NCBI RefSeq assembly: GCF_900112045.1
Contig: NZ_FOJW01000001.1
Span: 310,001 to 374,000, forward strand
Direction: 5' to 3'
Length of the DNA: 64,000 nucleotides
From: Lentibacillus halodurans
GTDB lineage: Bacteria; Bacillota; Bacilli; Bacillales; Amphibacillaceae
The translations under genes and the position numbers were made by a program. The notes under the pieces were generated by a model. It was not told the DNA's origin, searched no databases, and saw only the letters and a program-made list of their open reading frames with translations. Of this stretch, positions 26,240 through 33,830 are shown in pieces (within the stretch, counting starts at the first letter, position 1; the number at the start of each line of letters is the position of its first letter).

Positions 26240-27274
26240 TTATTGAACTCTTCCGGCGCCCAAATACCGTTTCTCCCAATAGGAATTATTCATTTTGCTG
26301 ATTTCAACACCGCGGGATTCTCCTGCATGTATAAATTGCCCATCACCAATATAAATCCCCATATGAGAAGGTCCCGGTTTATATGTTTCAAAAAAGACCA
26401 GATCCCCTACTGATGGGCTCTCAACCTGTGTTGTAAAATTCCATGTATCACTTACCGTGCGTGGCAGGGAGATACCCTCCACCTGAAAAATGTACTGAAT
26501 AAATCCGCTGCAATCAAACCCGCTTGGTGATTCACCACCCCATACGTATGGCGTGCCGATCTGGTTTCGAGCGGCTTCAATTGCCTGCGGATAATTTGTG
26601 CTTTTTACCTCAACTTGTTTTGCTTCATGTGATGATTCCTCTTTTGTTGTTTGTTTTTCATCCTGTTTCCCTTCCTGTTCATCTTGCTGTTGATTTTGCT
26701 GTTCAGACTGATCATCCTCATATAATGCTTTCAGTGCATCATGATCAATTAGTTCCGTGTCATGTTCCTCTTCGGCTGCTTCAAGAGCCTGCTGGGTAAG
26801 CGGTCCATAAATACCGTCTATTTCCCCTTTATAGTAACCAAAATATTCGAGTGCACGCTGGACGATTTTAACATCTGAGCTTTCCATGCCCGGATGGATT
26901 GAACCGGACAAGTCTTCCAACTGTTCTTTGTATTGTCTCTTTTCTTCGTCAATAACCGTATTTAACGTTTTCATATTTACCTGACCAGTGATTTTCAATT
27001 CATGATTTGCCTGGAATTTTTTTAATGCATGTTCTGTCAGGACACCATAATCGCCATCAATTTTATCATCAAAATACGATAATTTATTCAGCTTTTGCTG
27101 TAGGATTCTAACGGTTTCCCCGTGTTGTCCGTATTGTAATTGCTGCTCTGCTTCCAATAGCTGCTCATTTTGAAGTACAGGATATGCATCGACATAGACC
27201 GCAAACGGCTGACTTAACACGTAGCTATACAAAACCGATTGTTTCACTACATGTTCGATAGTACCATTTAGCAT
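26240..27274 (-). CDS. peptidoglycan-binding NlpC/P60 endopeptidase
   Basis: A predicted cell-wall DL-endopeptidase of 344 residues. Two PG_binding_1 domains (YGQHGETVRILQQKLNKLSYF from about residue 48, and SSDVKIVQRALEYFGYYKGEIDG from about 130) precede a Gln/Glu-rich linker (about 190-225) and a C-terminal NlpC/P60 domain with the Cys of GFDCSGFI and the His of PSHMGIYIG. I start at ATG 27274 behind AAAGGGG; the frame is open further upstream without support. The N-terminus is only mildly hydrophobic and is not a convincing signal peptide, which is odd for a wall enzyme. It may act in the spore envelope or leave the cell by another route. Confidence 0.85.
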   Translation of the reverse strand: MLNGTIEHVVKQSVLYSYVLSQPFAVYVDAYPVLQNEQLLEAEQQLQYGQHGETVRILQQKLNKLSYFDDKIDGDYGVLTEHALKKFQANHELKITGQVNMKTLNTVIDEEKRQYKEQLEDLSGSIHPGMESSDVKIVQRALEYFGYYKGEIDGIYGPLTQQALEAAEEEHDTELIDHDALKALYEDDQSEQQNQQQDEQEGKQDEKQTTKEESSHEAKQVEVKSTNYPQAIEAARNQIGTPYVWGGESPSGFDCSGFIQYIFQVEGISLPRTVSDTWNFTTQVESPSVGDLVFFETYKPGPSHMGIYIGDGQFIHAGESRGVEISKMNNSYWEKRYLGAGRVQ

Positions 27275-27357
27275 GCAAATATCCCCTTTCATGTATGACT
27301 GCTTTTTAAGATTTATGTCTTTTCTAGCCTGATTATGCGCTAGCCAGTTTACGATTG

Positions 27358-27366
27358 TGTTACAAT
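27358..27366 (+). promoter_or_regulatory. extended -10 promoter of thyA-dfrA-mobA
   Basis: TGT plus TACAAT (27361-27366) upstream of thyA; no good -35. Confidence 0.4.
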
Positions 27367-27428
27367 AGATTAAATTGTAGTGATACAAAAAAGGATTTAT
27401 ATTAAGATTGCACTATGAGGTGAGAAAT

Positions 27429-28385
27429 ATGATGACAGGTGAACAAGGTTACTTGAATTTATGTCAATACATACTCAAAAATGGCACAAAAAAGACGGAC
27501 CGGACCAATACGGGCACCTATTCCGTATTCGGTCAGCAAATGCGATTTAATTTACGTGACGGTTTTCCGCTATTAACGACTAAAAAAGTTCCATTCAGGT
27601 TAATTGCCAGTGAATTGCTCTGGTTTATGAAAGGTGATACAAATATCCGGTATTTACTGCAGCACAACAATAATATTTGGAACGAATGGGCTTTCAAACA
27701 ATGGGTCGAAAGCGATGAATATGATGGGCCAGATATGAGCGACTTCGGAAATCGCAGTCAGCGGGATCCCGAATTTGCTGAAATTTACCGTAAACAAATG
27801 AATATCTTCAAGAGAAATATTTTGAATGACAACGCATTCTCGGCAAAGTTCGGCTATCTAGGCAACATATACGGAAAACAATGGCGGGCATGGAAGACCT
27901 CGCAAAATGAAACCATCGATCAGTTAAAAGAAGTCATTCACTCAATCCGCCACAACCCGGATTCACGCCGGCATATTGTGTCAGCATGGAACCCGGAAGA
28001 CGTGCCAAATATGGCCTTGCCGCCTTGCCATACGTTATTCCAATTTTATGTTGCGGACGGAAAACTATCATGTCAGCTATACCAGCGCAGTGCCGACATC
28101 TTTTTAGGTGTTCCATTTAATATAGCAAGTTATGCACTGCTCACATACTTAATAGCTCATGAATGTGATCTGGAAATAGGGGAATTTGTTCATACTTTAG
28201 GTGATGCTCATATTTATACGAATCATGCCGAGCAGGTGAAAACTCAACTGGGCCGTCATACAAGGCCATTGCCGACACTAAAGATTCATGAGGAAAAGGA
28301 TTCTATTTTCGACTTCGAATTGTCCGATTTTGAATTACTTGATTATGACCCGCATCCTTCAATTAAGGCACCAATCGCAGTCTAA
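27429..28385 (+). CDS. thyA: thymidylate synthase
   Basis: Methylates dUMP to dTMP with methylene-tetrahydrofolate. I start at ATG 27429 (or 27432) behind GAGGTG, giving 318 residues; a TTG at 27408 is upstream of that ribosome-binding site and is rejected. Motifs: the catalytic Cys in [27 protein letters not shown], the [18 protein letters not shown] folate/dUMP region, and HIYTNH. The length, with an inserted block (about residues 85-135), matches the longer Bacillaceae ThyA rather than the 264-residue E. coli type. dfrA follows after 24 bases. Confidence 0.95.
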   Translation: MMTGEQGYLNLCQYILKNGTKKTDRTNTGTYSVFGQQMRFNLRDGFPLLTTKKVPFRLIASELLWFMKGDTNIRYLLQHNNNIWNEWAFKQWVESDEYDGPDMSDFGNRSQRDPEFAEIYRKQMNIFKRNILNDNAFSAKFGYLGNIYGKQWRAWKTSQNETIDQLKEVIHSIRHNPDSRRHIVSAWNPEDVPNMALPPCHTLFQFYVADGKLSCQLYQRSADIFLGVPFNIASYALLTYLIAHECDLEIGEFVHTLGDAHIYTNHAEQVKTQLGRHTRPLPTLKIHEEKDSIFDFELSDFELLDYDPHPSIKAPIAV

Positions 28386-28409
28386 ACGGATAAAGGGAGG
28401 CGATGCCAG

Positions 28410-28895
28410 ATGATATCATTGCTTGTGGCCATGGATCGCAACCGTGTCATTGGTTACCGAAATGATTTGCCATGGCACTTACCAAATGATTTAAAGTTTT
28501 TTAAACAAAAAACGACTGAAAATACGATTATTATGGGACGGAAAACGTATGAAGCAATCGGGAGACCGTTGCCAAACCGCAATAATGTTGTGATTTCAAA
28601 ACAGCACAATCCGTTTCCCGGCGGAGTAGACGTGATCCATGACATCAGTACCGTTTTAACATGGAACAAACAGCATCCGGCTGATGAATTTTTTGTCATC
28701 GGCGGTGGCGATATTTTCAAGCAATTCCTGCCATATGCAGATCGCATGTATGTCACCTTGGTTGATGACGTTTTTCGAGGGGATACATACTTCCCCGATT
28801 TTTCGGAAAGTCAATGGCAGTTAACAGCTAAGGAAAAAGGGGAAAAGGACAGTAAAAATCCTTATGACTATTATTTCCTGCAATACGATCGATAG
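28410..28895 (+). CDS. dfrA: dihydrofolate reductase
   Basis: Regenerates tetrahydrofolate from the dihydrofolate left by ThyA, using NADPH. The 161-residue enzyme has ISLLVAMDRNRVIGYRNDLPWHLPNDLK in pieces (LVAMDRNRVIG, LPWHLPNDLKFFK with the active-site Asp), TIIMGRKTYEAIGRPLP (NADPH site), FVIGGGDIFKQF, and the usual C-terminus. The ribosome-binding site is GGGAGGCG. It is in an operon with thyA, the common Bacillus arrangement. Confidence 0.96.
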   Translation: MISLLVAMDRNRVIGYRNDLPWHLPNDLKFFKQKTTENTIIMGRKTYEAIGRPLPNRNNVVISKQHNPFPGGVDVIHDISTVLTWNKQHPADEFFVIGGGDIFKQFLPYADRMYVTLVDDVFRGDTYFPDFSESQWQLTAKEKGEKDSKNPYDYYFLQYDR

Positions 28896-28900
28896 GGTGT

Positions 28901-29488
28901 ATGCGCATGCATATCTGTAGTGTCATTCTTTCGGGCGGCAAATCATCCCGGATGGGAACAACCAAATCATTACTGGAAATGGACGGAAAACCTGTTATTA
29001 CACATATAGCTGATGAATTAAAAAAATGCAGCCACCATGCAGCAGTCATTGCGAACGATCCAGAAACTTACCGTTTTCTTGGACTGGCAGTATATCCGGA
29101 CAGATATCAAAACAAGGGACCGCTGGCCGGAATAGAAACAGCGCTTTCGCACATTGATGCAGATGTTTATCTCTTTGTTGCGTGCGATATGCCATTTATT
29201 CATCGGGATGTTTATCAGTATCTGCTTCAGTCACTATATGACGCCGATGCAGTCATCCCGGTGTATCATGAAAGAATGCATCCTCTGTCAGGCATATATA
29301 CGAAAAATGTACTGCCGCACATCAGGAAACTGCTGGATAGAAATCAGCGAAAAATCCGGACGCTGTTTGAGCACATTCATGTCAATTATGTAACAGAATT
29401 TCCAGGAATTCCGGATACAATTGTCGACAAGCATTTTTTTAATATGAATGATCCGGAGCAGTACGAAGAAGCCAAACGGTTGACATAG
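28901..29488 (+). CDS. mobA: molybdenum cofactor guanylyltransferase
   Basis: Links GMP to molybdopterin to form MGD for enzymes such as formate dehydrogenase or nitrate reductase. The 195-residue protein has the nucleotidyltransferase signature ILSGGKSSRMGTTKSLLEMDGKP (in part: LSGGKSSRMG, KSLLEMDGK), the GPLAGIETAL loop, and VACDMPF with the metal-binding Asp. It starts 5 bases after dfrA with only a weak GGGTG, so it is probably translated by coupling. No other moco gene is in the window. The distant Tat operon just downstream could export MGD enzymes, but this is only suggestive. Confidence 0.88.
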   Translation: MRMHICSVILSGGKSSRMGTTKSLLEMDGKPVITHIADELKKCSHHAAVIANDPETYRFLGLAVYPDRYQNKGPLAGIETALSHIDADVYLFVACDMPFIHRDVYQYLLQSLYDADAVIPVYHERMHPLSGIYTKNVLPHIRKLLDRNQRKIRTLFEHIHVNYVTEFPGIPDTIVDKHFFNMNDPEQYEEAKRLT

Positions 29489-29531
29489 TTGTAGCCTAAA
29501 GCCATTTTTTAGTTGTCTAACAGGGAGGAAC

Positions 29532-29546
29532 ATGTTAAACTTATGA
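29532..29546 (+). other. 4-codon ORF with a strong ribosome-binding site
   Basis: CAGGGAGGAAC is followed by ATG and three sense codons in total after it (MLNL), then TGA, in the gap between mobA and tatA. It is too short to be a gene product in the usual sense. It may be a gene remnant or a translated leader. Confidence 0.3.
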
Positions 29547-29602
29547 CAGTTTATTAATTGTTCTCAGAATTTGATGATTGTCATTTTAGTTACAGATAAT
29601 GT

Positions 29603-29632
29603 GTATGCAGTGTTGCATTAAACATCATACTA
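29603..29632 (+). promoter_or_regulatory. sigma-G/F-like promoter upstream of tatA
   Basis: GTATG (29603-29607), exactly 18 bases, CATACTA (29626-29632): a full match to the forespore consensus GNATR-N18-CATNNTA. It lies 25 bases before the tatA start. No convincing sigma-A promoter was seen in the gap, but a match of this length can arise by chance in AT-rich DNA. Confidence 0.4.
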
Positions 29633-29656
29633 AGTACATAAAAAGAAGGTGCTTCT

Positions 29657-29860
29657 ATGGCTAATATTGGTTTTCCGGGGCTTATCCTGATTTTAGTGAT
29701 TGCATTGATTATTTTCGGACCCAAAAAACTGCCGGAAATTGGAAAAGCTGTTGGAAATACGTTGCGTGAATTCAAGAAATCGGCACAGGATTTAACCGGT
29801 GATGTATCGAATGAGGTTAAAGAAACGAAAGATATCGTAAAAGATGATCAAAATAAATAA
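29657..29860 (+). CDS. tatA: Tat translocase subunit TatA (first copy)
   Basis: A pore-forming component of the twin-arginine export system for folded proteins. The 67-residue protein has an N-terminal transmembrane helix ([15 protein letters not shown]), the [14 protein letters not shown] hinge and amphipathic helix, and a charged tail. The ribosome-binding site is AAGAAGG. It is the first gene of tatA-tatA-tatC. Confidence 0.93.
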   Translation: MANIGFPGLILILVIALIIFGPKKLPEIGKAVGNTLREFKKSAQDLTGDVSNEVKETKDIVKDDQNK

Positions 29861-29879
29861 TCATGCGGAGTGATAATAG

Positions 29880-30065
29880 ATGGGATTAGGCAATATTGGC
29901 ATTCCTGGTCTAATTTTGATTCTGATCATTGCATTAATCGTTTTCGGTCCATCCAAATTACCCGAAATCGGTAAGGCTGTCGGCAGTTCACTGAAGGAAT
30001 TCAAGAATGCGACAAAAGAAATCGGTTCGGATGATGCCAGCAATGATCCATCATCAAAGAAATAA
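29880..30065 (+). CDS. tatA: Tat translocase subunit TatA (second copy)
   Basis: A 61-residue paralogue directly after the first copy, 19 bases apart. The helix ([15 protein letters not shown]) and [14 protein letters not shown] hinge are nearly the same as in the first, while the polar tail differs, so this looks like a tandem duplication with tail divergence. In Gram-positive minimal Tat systems one TatA does the TatA and TatB jobs; two copies could divide those roles (inference). The ribosome-binding site is GGAGTGA. Confidence 0.9.
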   Translation: MGLGNIGIPGLILILIIALIVFGPSKLPEIGKAVGSSLKEFKNATKEIGSDDASNDPSSKK

Positions 30066-30074
30066 GCTATTCAC

Positions 30075-30107
30075 AAGGTGTAGGGGAATAACCTTACATC
30101 TTCTTTT
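30075..30107 (+). terminator. weak hairpin between tatA and tatC
   Basis: AAGGTGTA (30075-30082) pairs with TACATCTT (30095-30102), one G-U, followed by CTTTT. Partial termination here would make TatA more abundant than TatC, as needed for the complex. Confidence 0.45.
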
Positions 30108-30132
30108 GTGCTGGGAATAGGAGCGTGGACAA

Positions 30133-30891
30133 ATGTCTGAGGAGCAATTTCAAAATGAAAAAGAGATGAATGTGGTAGGGCATTTATCTGAATTGAGAAA
30201 CCGGCTTATTGTGACAGCAGTAGTTTTTGTTATATTTTTTGCAGCAGGATTTATGTATATTGAAGAAATTTATGGTTTCATTGAAGCTGATTTGCCATTC
30301 AAGTTGAGTGTCACTGGTCTGACTGATCTTATATCCGTTTATTTGACGCTGGCAGGTGTGATCGCTATAACAGGTACGTTACCAATATTATGTCTGCAAA
30401 TCTGGCTATTCATAAAACCTGGTTTAACCAGGCCAGAACAGAAAGTGACATTAATGTATGTACCGGTTATCTTCATTCTGTTCGTTACAGGTATTGTTTT
30501 TGGCTATTTGATTTTTGTCGAACTGGTTATACCGTTTTTGCTTTCATTAAATGATGGCATGTTCAACGAAATATTTACATACGACCGATATTTTAAATTA
30601 TTATTCCGAATTGTTATACCGTTTGCTTTATTTTTTGAAATACCAATTATTGCGATGTTTCTTACCCGGCTTGGGATTATCACACCGCACTTCATGCGGA
30701 AAATGCGCAAGTATGCCTATCTGATACTTGTCATTGTCGGTGCACTGATTACACCGCCTGATTTTGTTTTACAAATTGTTGTGGCGATACCGTTAGTTCT
30801 TTTATACGAAATCAGTATCTTTCTTTCCCAAATCATCTATCGCAAAAAGCTGAAAAAGCACGAGGAGTTCATGGAAAATAACCATGCCTGA
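30133..30891 (+). CDS. tatC: Tat translocase subunit TatC
   Basis: The six-helix receptor for twin-arginine signal peptides. The 252-residue protein has the N-terminal HLSELRNRLIV motif (Glu needed for signal binding), six hydrophobic segments, the FIKPGLTRPEQK loop, and the C-terminal ALITPPDFVLQ. The ribosome-binding site is ATAGGAGCG. It is in an operon with the two tatA copies. Confidence 0.95.
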   Translation: MSEEQFQNEKEMNVVGHLSELRNRLIVTAVVFVIFFAAGFMYIEEIYGFIEADLPFKLSVTGLTDLISVYLTLAGVIAITGTLPILCLQIWLFIKPGLTRPEQKVTLMYVPVIFILFVTGIVFGYLIFVELVIPFLLSLNDGMFNEIFTYDRYFKLLFRIVIPFALFFEIPIIAMFLTRLGIITPHFMRKMRKYAYLILVIVGALITPPDFVLQIVVAIPLVLLYEISIFLSQIIYRKKLKKHEEFMENNHA

Positions 30892-30911
30892 GTAGTGAGG
30901 TGTTCTGTGAC

Positions 30912-31133
30912 ATGCGCTCATTTTATCATTATTCATTGACTTATAGAGGGAAAAAAGAGCCAGATGATAAAAGCCGTCTCGCTGACTGGATATTTTATGA
31001 TCATGATTTCCCGAAACATTCTGCGGACTATCATGAAATTAGCAGCTACCTGGAATGGAACAGTCCGTTCGCCAATGCTTTAGCTGCCTTTGACCAGCTA
31101 TGGGAAGCCTATAAACTAAATAATATGGATTAG
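30912..31133 (+). CDS. yozE: YozE-like protein (UPF0346)
   Basis: A 73-residue protein matching the UPF0346/YozE family: RSFYHYSLTYRG near the N-terminus, then DHDFPKHSADYHEISSYLEWN and a C-terminal AAFDQLWEAYK. B. subtilis YozE has a known small helical fold with no assigned function. I start at ATG 30912, 9 bases after GAGGTG; an upstream in-frame start lies within that ribosome-binding region. It lies 20 bases after tatC. Confidence 0.88.
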   Translation: MRSFYHYSLTYRGKKEPDDKSRLADWIFYDHDFPKHSADYHEISSYLEWNSPFANALAAFDQLWEAYKLNNMD

Positions 31134-31157
31134 GCTCCGGAATGACCGGAGCCTTTT
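31133..31157. terminator. terminator between yozE and the YolD-like gene
   Basis: An 8-bp GC-rich stem GGCTCCGG / CCGGAGCC with loop AATGA and TTTT, starting in the yozE stop codon. Confidence 0.85.
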
Positions 31158-31485
31158 ATATAAATGTGAGTGATAATATATCGTGAAACGCGATTCGTTT
31201 ATTGGATTGATCGGATATCTTCAGTAGAATGCTGTTTGTTTGACTGTCAAGCTTTTTTATCATTCCCGTTCGCTCAGTGATACCACCGTTTTCATAAATA
31301 CGCAGGCAAACAGGAGATTGCAGTTCAAACGCCTCCAGCAGTTGATCATCCAACAATGCTGTCTGCTGCTCATCAACAGTTGGTTTGAGTGTTTTTCCAT
31401 CATGTTGCCACATTTCTTTTAACAACTCCACATGTTCCGGCAGCATTAATGATGACCATTTGATACTCCCACGATCTCTTGGCAT
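31156..31485 (-). CDS. YolD-like protein
   Basis: A 109-residue member of the YolD-like family. Such proteins usually accompany Y-family DNA polymerases (UvrX/YqjW) and are SOS-induced. Family features: MPRDRGSIKWSSLMLPEHVELLKEMW at the N-terminus and a small beta-rich C-terminal half (RTGMIKKLDSQTNSILLKI). I start at ATG 31485 behind GAGGTG. A LexA-box-like site overlaps its promoter. No polymerase gene is adjacent, so this is an orphan copy. Confidence 0.82.
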   Translation of the reverse strand: MPRDRGSIKWSSLMLPEHVELLKEMWQHDGKTLKPTVDEQQTALLDDQLLEAFELQSPVCLRIYENGGITERTGMIKKLDSQTNSILLKISDQSNKRIAFHDILSLTFI

Positions 31486-31504
31486 TTTCTTCACCTCAAA
31501 TACC

Positions 31505-31526
31505 ATTATATAAAAACATATGTTCG
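31505..31526 (-). promoter_or_regulatory. LexA (DinR) box and -10 of the YolD-like gene
   Basis: On the - strand CGAACATATGTTTT (31513-31526) matches the Bacillus SOS box CGAAC-N4-GTTCG except in the last two positions. It lies 2 bases upstream of a perfect TATAAT (31505-31510), so a bound LexA would block the promoter. Confidence 0.65.
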
Positions 31527-32060
31527 TATTCCATTAAAAATGCAGTCACACCATATAATATTCCCAGTGAAGACCGGTGACATAACAATGCGAAAAAAAT
31601 TAAACAAACGTTTGATCAATTTTTAACTGGAGATATTCAGCATTTGCATTCAAACACAAATAAAATTACTGTATTCCTGATTTTTCGGCAAAATTCCATG
31701 TTAATATTGTAGCATTATGTTGACTCGTGCGGTTGCCCGGGAAATATTCACTTATGAGAGGGGAACCACCATTTTATGAAATCGGCATATTTACAACCTT
31801 TGACCAACATAATAAAAGATGGGATATACGGTTTCCGATCATGTGCTGTAGAGACCTATTGGATTTTAGATTGCAGCAAAAGTGACCGTGATTTACAGCC
31901 TGTTTTTTATCATTCAGGTGATGCATCTGCTGTTAATACTAAATCATACCATTTTTAAATGAATTCACGGATAAGTGCCTACACTAATGCATATTGACCA
32001 CGTACAATAACCTAAGTGACTTTATCCCGCATGTAAATTTAGCGGAAGGAGAGGATCATA
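31527..32060. other. gene-poor interval upstream of the YqfQ-like gene
   Basis: About 530 bases without a convincing gene. A 60-codon open frame (31776-31958) follows TTGACT (31719) and GAGAGGGG, but the ribosome-binding site is 12 bases from ATG and the product is unlike anything I know. A 10-base palindrome CAAACGTTTG lies near 31612 within a 12-codon open frame starting at 31591. The last 20 bases carry the ribosome-binding site GGAAGGAGAGG of the next gene. Confidence 0.35.
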
Positions 32061-32498
32061 ATGGTATGGCCTATTCAGCAACAGCGTCCTATGAATGGCA
32101 TAATGCCGCATCAGGAATTTTTTCCGGGAAGGCCGCCCCAACAACCGGCATCTAAGGGATTACAGCAATTTTTATCACCTCAAGCTTCACAAAGTCTGTT
32201 ATCACCGGAACGGCTCAGTGGTTTTTCACAAAAACTTACGAATGTGCAGCAAGTATTAAATGTGGTTCAGCATGCGGCCCCGATTGTACAGCAATACGGG
32301 CCAATGGTAAAAAACCTGCCAATGCTGTTTAAACTAATGAAAGCGTTGAATGAAGATGACGCTGATGAAAATGCGGAAAGTGAAAACAAGCTTGAGAGTG
32401 AGGAAGAAGCAGCAGATGCATATCAAGAAGTCCCATCTGCCGAAACAGAGATTGATTCGGAAAAACCGGGTGAATCAACTCCCAAATTATTTATTTAA
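32061..32498 (+). CDS. YqfQ-like protein
   Basis: A 145-residue protein resembling the YqfQ/VrrA family of Bacillus. It has an N-terminal Gln/Pro-rich half (IQQQRPMNGIMPHQEFFPGRPPQQP in part), a conserved middle (QVLNVVQHAAPIVQQYGPMV and KNLPMLFKLMKAL, about residues 65-100) and a very acidic Glu/Asp-rich tail. There is no signal peptide. The B. subtilis member is poorly characterised. The strong ribosome-binding site AAGGAGAGG suggests high expression. Assignment rests on the central block only. Confidence 0.65.
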   Translation: MVWPIQQQRPMNGIMPHQEFFPGRPPQQPASKGLQQFLSPQASQSLLSPERLSGFSQKLTNVQQVLNVVQHAAPIVQQYGPMVKNLPMLFKLMKALNEDDADENAESENKLESEEEAADAYQEVPSAETEIDSEKPGESTPKLFI

Positions 32499-32600
32499 AA
32501 AATCCTGCAAAATTAATAAGTCCAATTCAAGCAGACGATTTGATTTTTTCTGTTAAAAACGAAAAAATAAGGATAGGATAATCGTGAATGGAGGTATACT

Positions 32601-33554
32601 ATGACGACTGAATTGGCTACATTTGCAGGTGGATGCTTCTGGTGTATGGTGGAGCCGTTTGATGAACGTCCGGGGATCGAAAGTGTCGTTTCAGGTTATA
32701 CAGGCGGACACGTCGAAAACCCGACATACGAACAGGTTTGTTCGGATACAACCGGCCATGTGGAAGCAGTCCAAATCACATTTAATCCTGACATCATGCC
32801 TTATGAAGAACTTGTCAATACGTTTTGGCAGCAAATTGACCCGACCGATGCCGGCGGTCAATTTAATGATAGAGGGGAATCTTACCAGACAGCTATTTTC
32901 TATCAAAATGAACAACAGCGTCAAATTGCAGAACAATCCAAACAACAGCTGGAGGAGAGCGGTAAGTTTTCTAAGCCGATTGTTACACCCATTCTCCCTG
33001 CGAAAACTTTTTACAGAGCAGAGGAGGAACATCAGGACTACTATAAAAAGCAGTCTTTTCATTATCGGCTGTACAAAAAGGGGTCAGGAAGAGAAGACTT
33101 TATTCATCAAAACTGGAAGCAGAATCCCGATAAGTCCGAGTTAAAAGCAAAACTCACCCCAATCCAGTACAGTGTCACACAAGAAAACGGCACGGAACGT
33201 CCTTTTGATAATGAATACTGGAACAATGAAGAAGAAGGAATATATGTTGATCTCATTTCGGGTGATGTACTGTTCTCCTCACAGGATAAATTTGATGCGG
33301 GCTGCGGCTGGCCAAGCTTTACAAAACCGGTCGATCCATACCAAGTTGAGGAGAAAACCGACACAAGCCATGGCATGATCCGGACCGAAGTGAGAAGCAA
33401 ACAAGCCGATTCACACTTGGGGCATGTATTCAATGACGGACCAAAAGATAAAGGCGGATTGCGCTACTGCATGAACTCAGCCGCCATGAAATTTATTCCA
33501 AAAGAAGAGATGAAAGAACAGGGCTACGAAAATTACTTACACCTTTTTGAATAA
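32601..33554 (+). CDS. msrAB: fused peptide methionine sulfoxide reductase MsrA/MsrB
   Basis: Repairs both S- and R-methionine sulfoxide. The 317-residue fusion has MsrA first (about residues 5-160; catalytic Cys12 in GGCFWC, resolving Cys15 nearby) and MsrB second (about 180-317; DAGCGWPSF with Cys235, and [11 protein letters not shown] with catalytic Cys290). The MsrB part lacks the CxxC zinc pairs, as in other Bacilli. B. subtilis has separate msrA and msrB genes, so the fusion is a lineage difference, and fusions are common in other Firmicutes. The ribosome-binding site is TGGAGG. Confidence 0.95.
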   Translation: MTTELATFAGGCFWCMVEPFDERPGIESVVSGYTGGHVENPTYEQVCSDTTGHVEAVQITFNPDIMPYEELVNTFWQQIDPTDAGGQFNDRGESYQTAIFYQNEQQRQIAEQSKQQLEESGKFSKPIVTPILPAKTFYRAEEEHQDYYKKQSFHYRLYKKGSGREDFIHQNWKQNPDKSELKAKLTPIQYSVTQENGTERPFDNEYWNNEEEGIYVDLISGDVLFSSQDKFDAGCGWPSFTKPVDPYQVEEKTDTSHGMIRTEVRSKQADSHLGHVFNDGPKDKGGLRYCMNSAAMKFIPKEEMKEQGYENYLHLFE

Positions 33555-33602
33555 ATTAACAATAATATTATTATGTAAACTAAACAGGGGGGGGAGATAA
33601 AC

Positions 33603-33809
33603 GTGATTCACTTAAATTGGGAAGAGACCGAAACCATTAAAAAAATTGAATGTGTGCATGCTGACGCCGATAAATTTATTGTCCACGGCAAATTAACCCC
33701 AGGTAAACAGTATGAAGTCAAAAATGAAACAGATGAGTTCTATTTCATTATCGACAACAGCAATCGGATTGGCGGATTTTATAAAGATTATTTTAAAGAA
33801 GTGAAATAA
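33603..33809 (+). CDS. small conserved protein, DUF6501-like
   Basis: A 68-residue acidic protein starting at GTG 33603 behind a strong GGGGGGGAG. The sequence (IHLNWEETETIKKIECVHADA then YEVKNETDEFYFIIDNS and GGFYKDYF) looks like the small DUF6501 family of Bacillaceae from memory, probably a compact beta barrel. It has no known function, no membrane segment and no signal peptide. It lies alone between msrAB and the converging peptidase gene, with its stop inside a shared terminator. Confidence 0.65.
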   Translation: MIHLNWEETETIKKIECVHADADKFIVHGKLTPGKQYEVKNETDEFYFIIDNSNRIGGFYKDYFKEVK

Positions 33810-33830
33810 CAGGCGAACAGCCTGTTATTT
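33804..33830. terminator. bidirectional terminator overlapping two stop codons
   Basis: An 11-bp perfect stem AAATAACAGGC / GCCTGTTATTT with a GAACA loop. It overlaps the stops of the DUF6501-like gene and of the converging M14 peptidase gene. Confidence 0.85.

Noticed and set aside
31776-31958. 60-codon frame after GAGAGGGG
   Set aside because: Spacing of 12 bases from the purine-rich site and no recognisable sequence; described only as part of a gene-poor interval.
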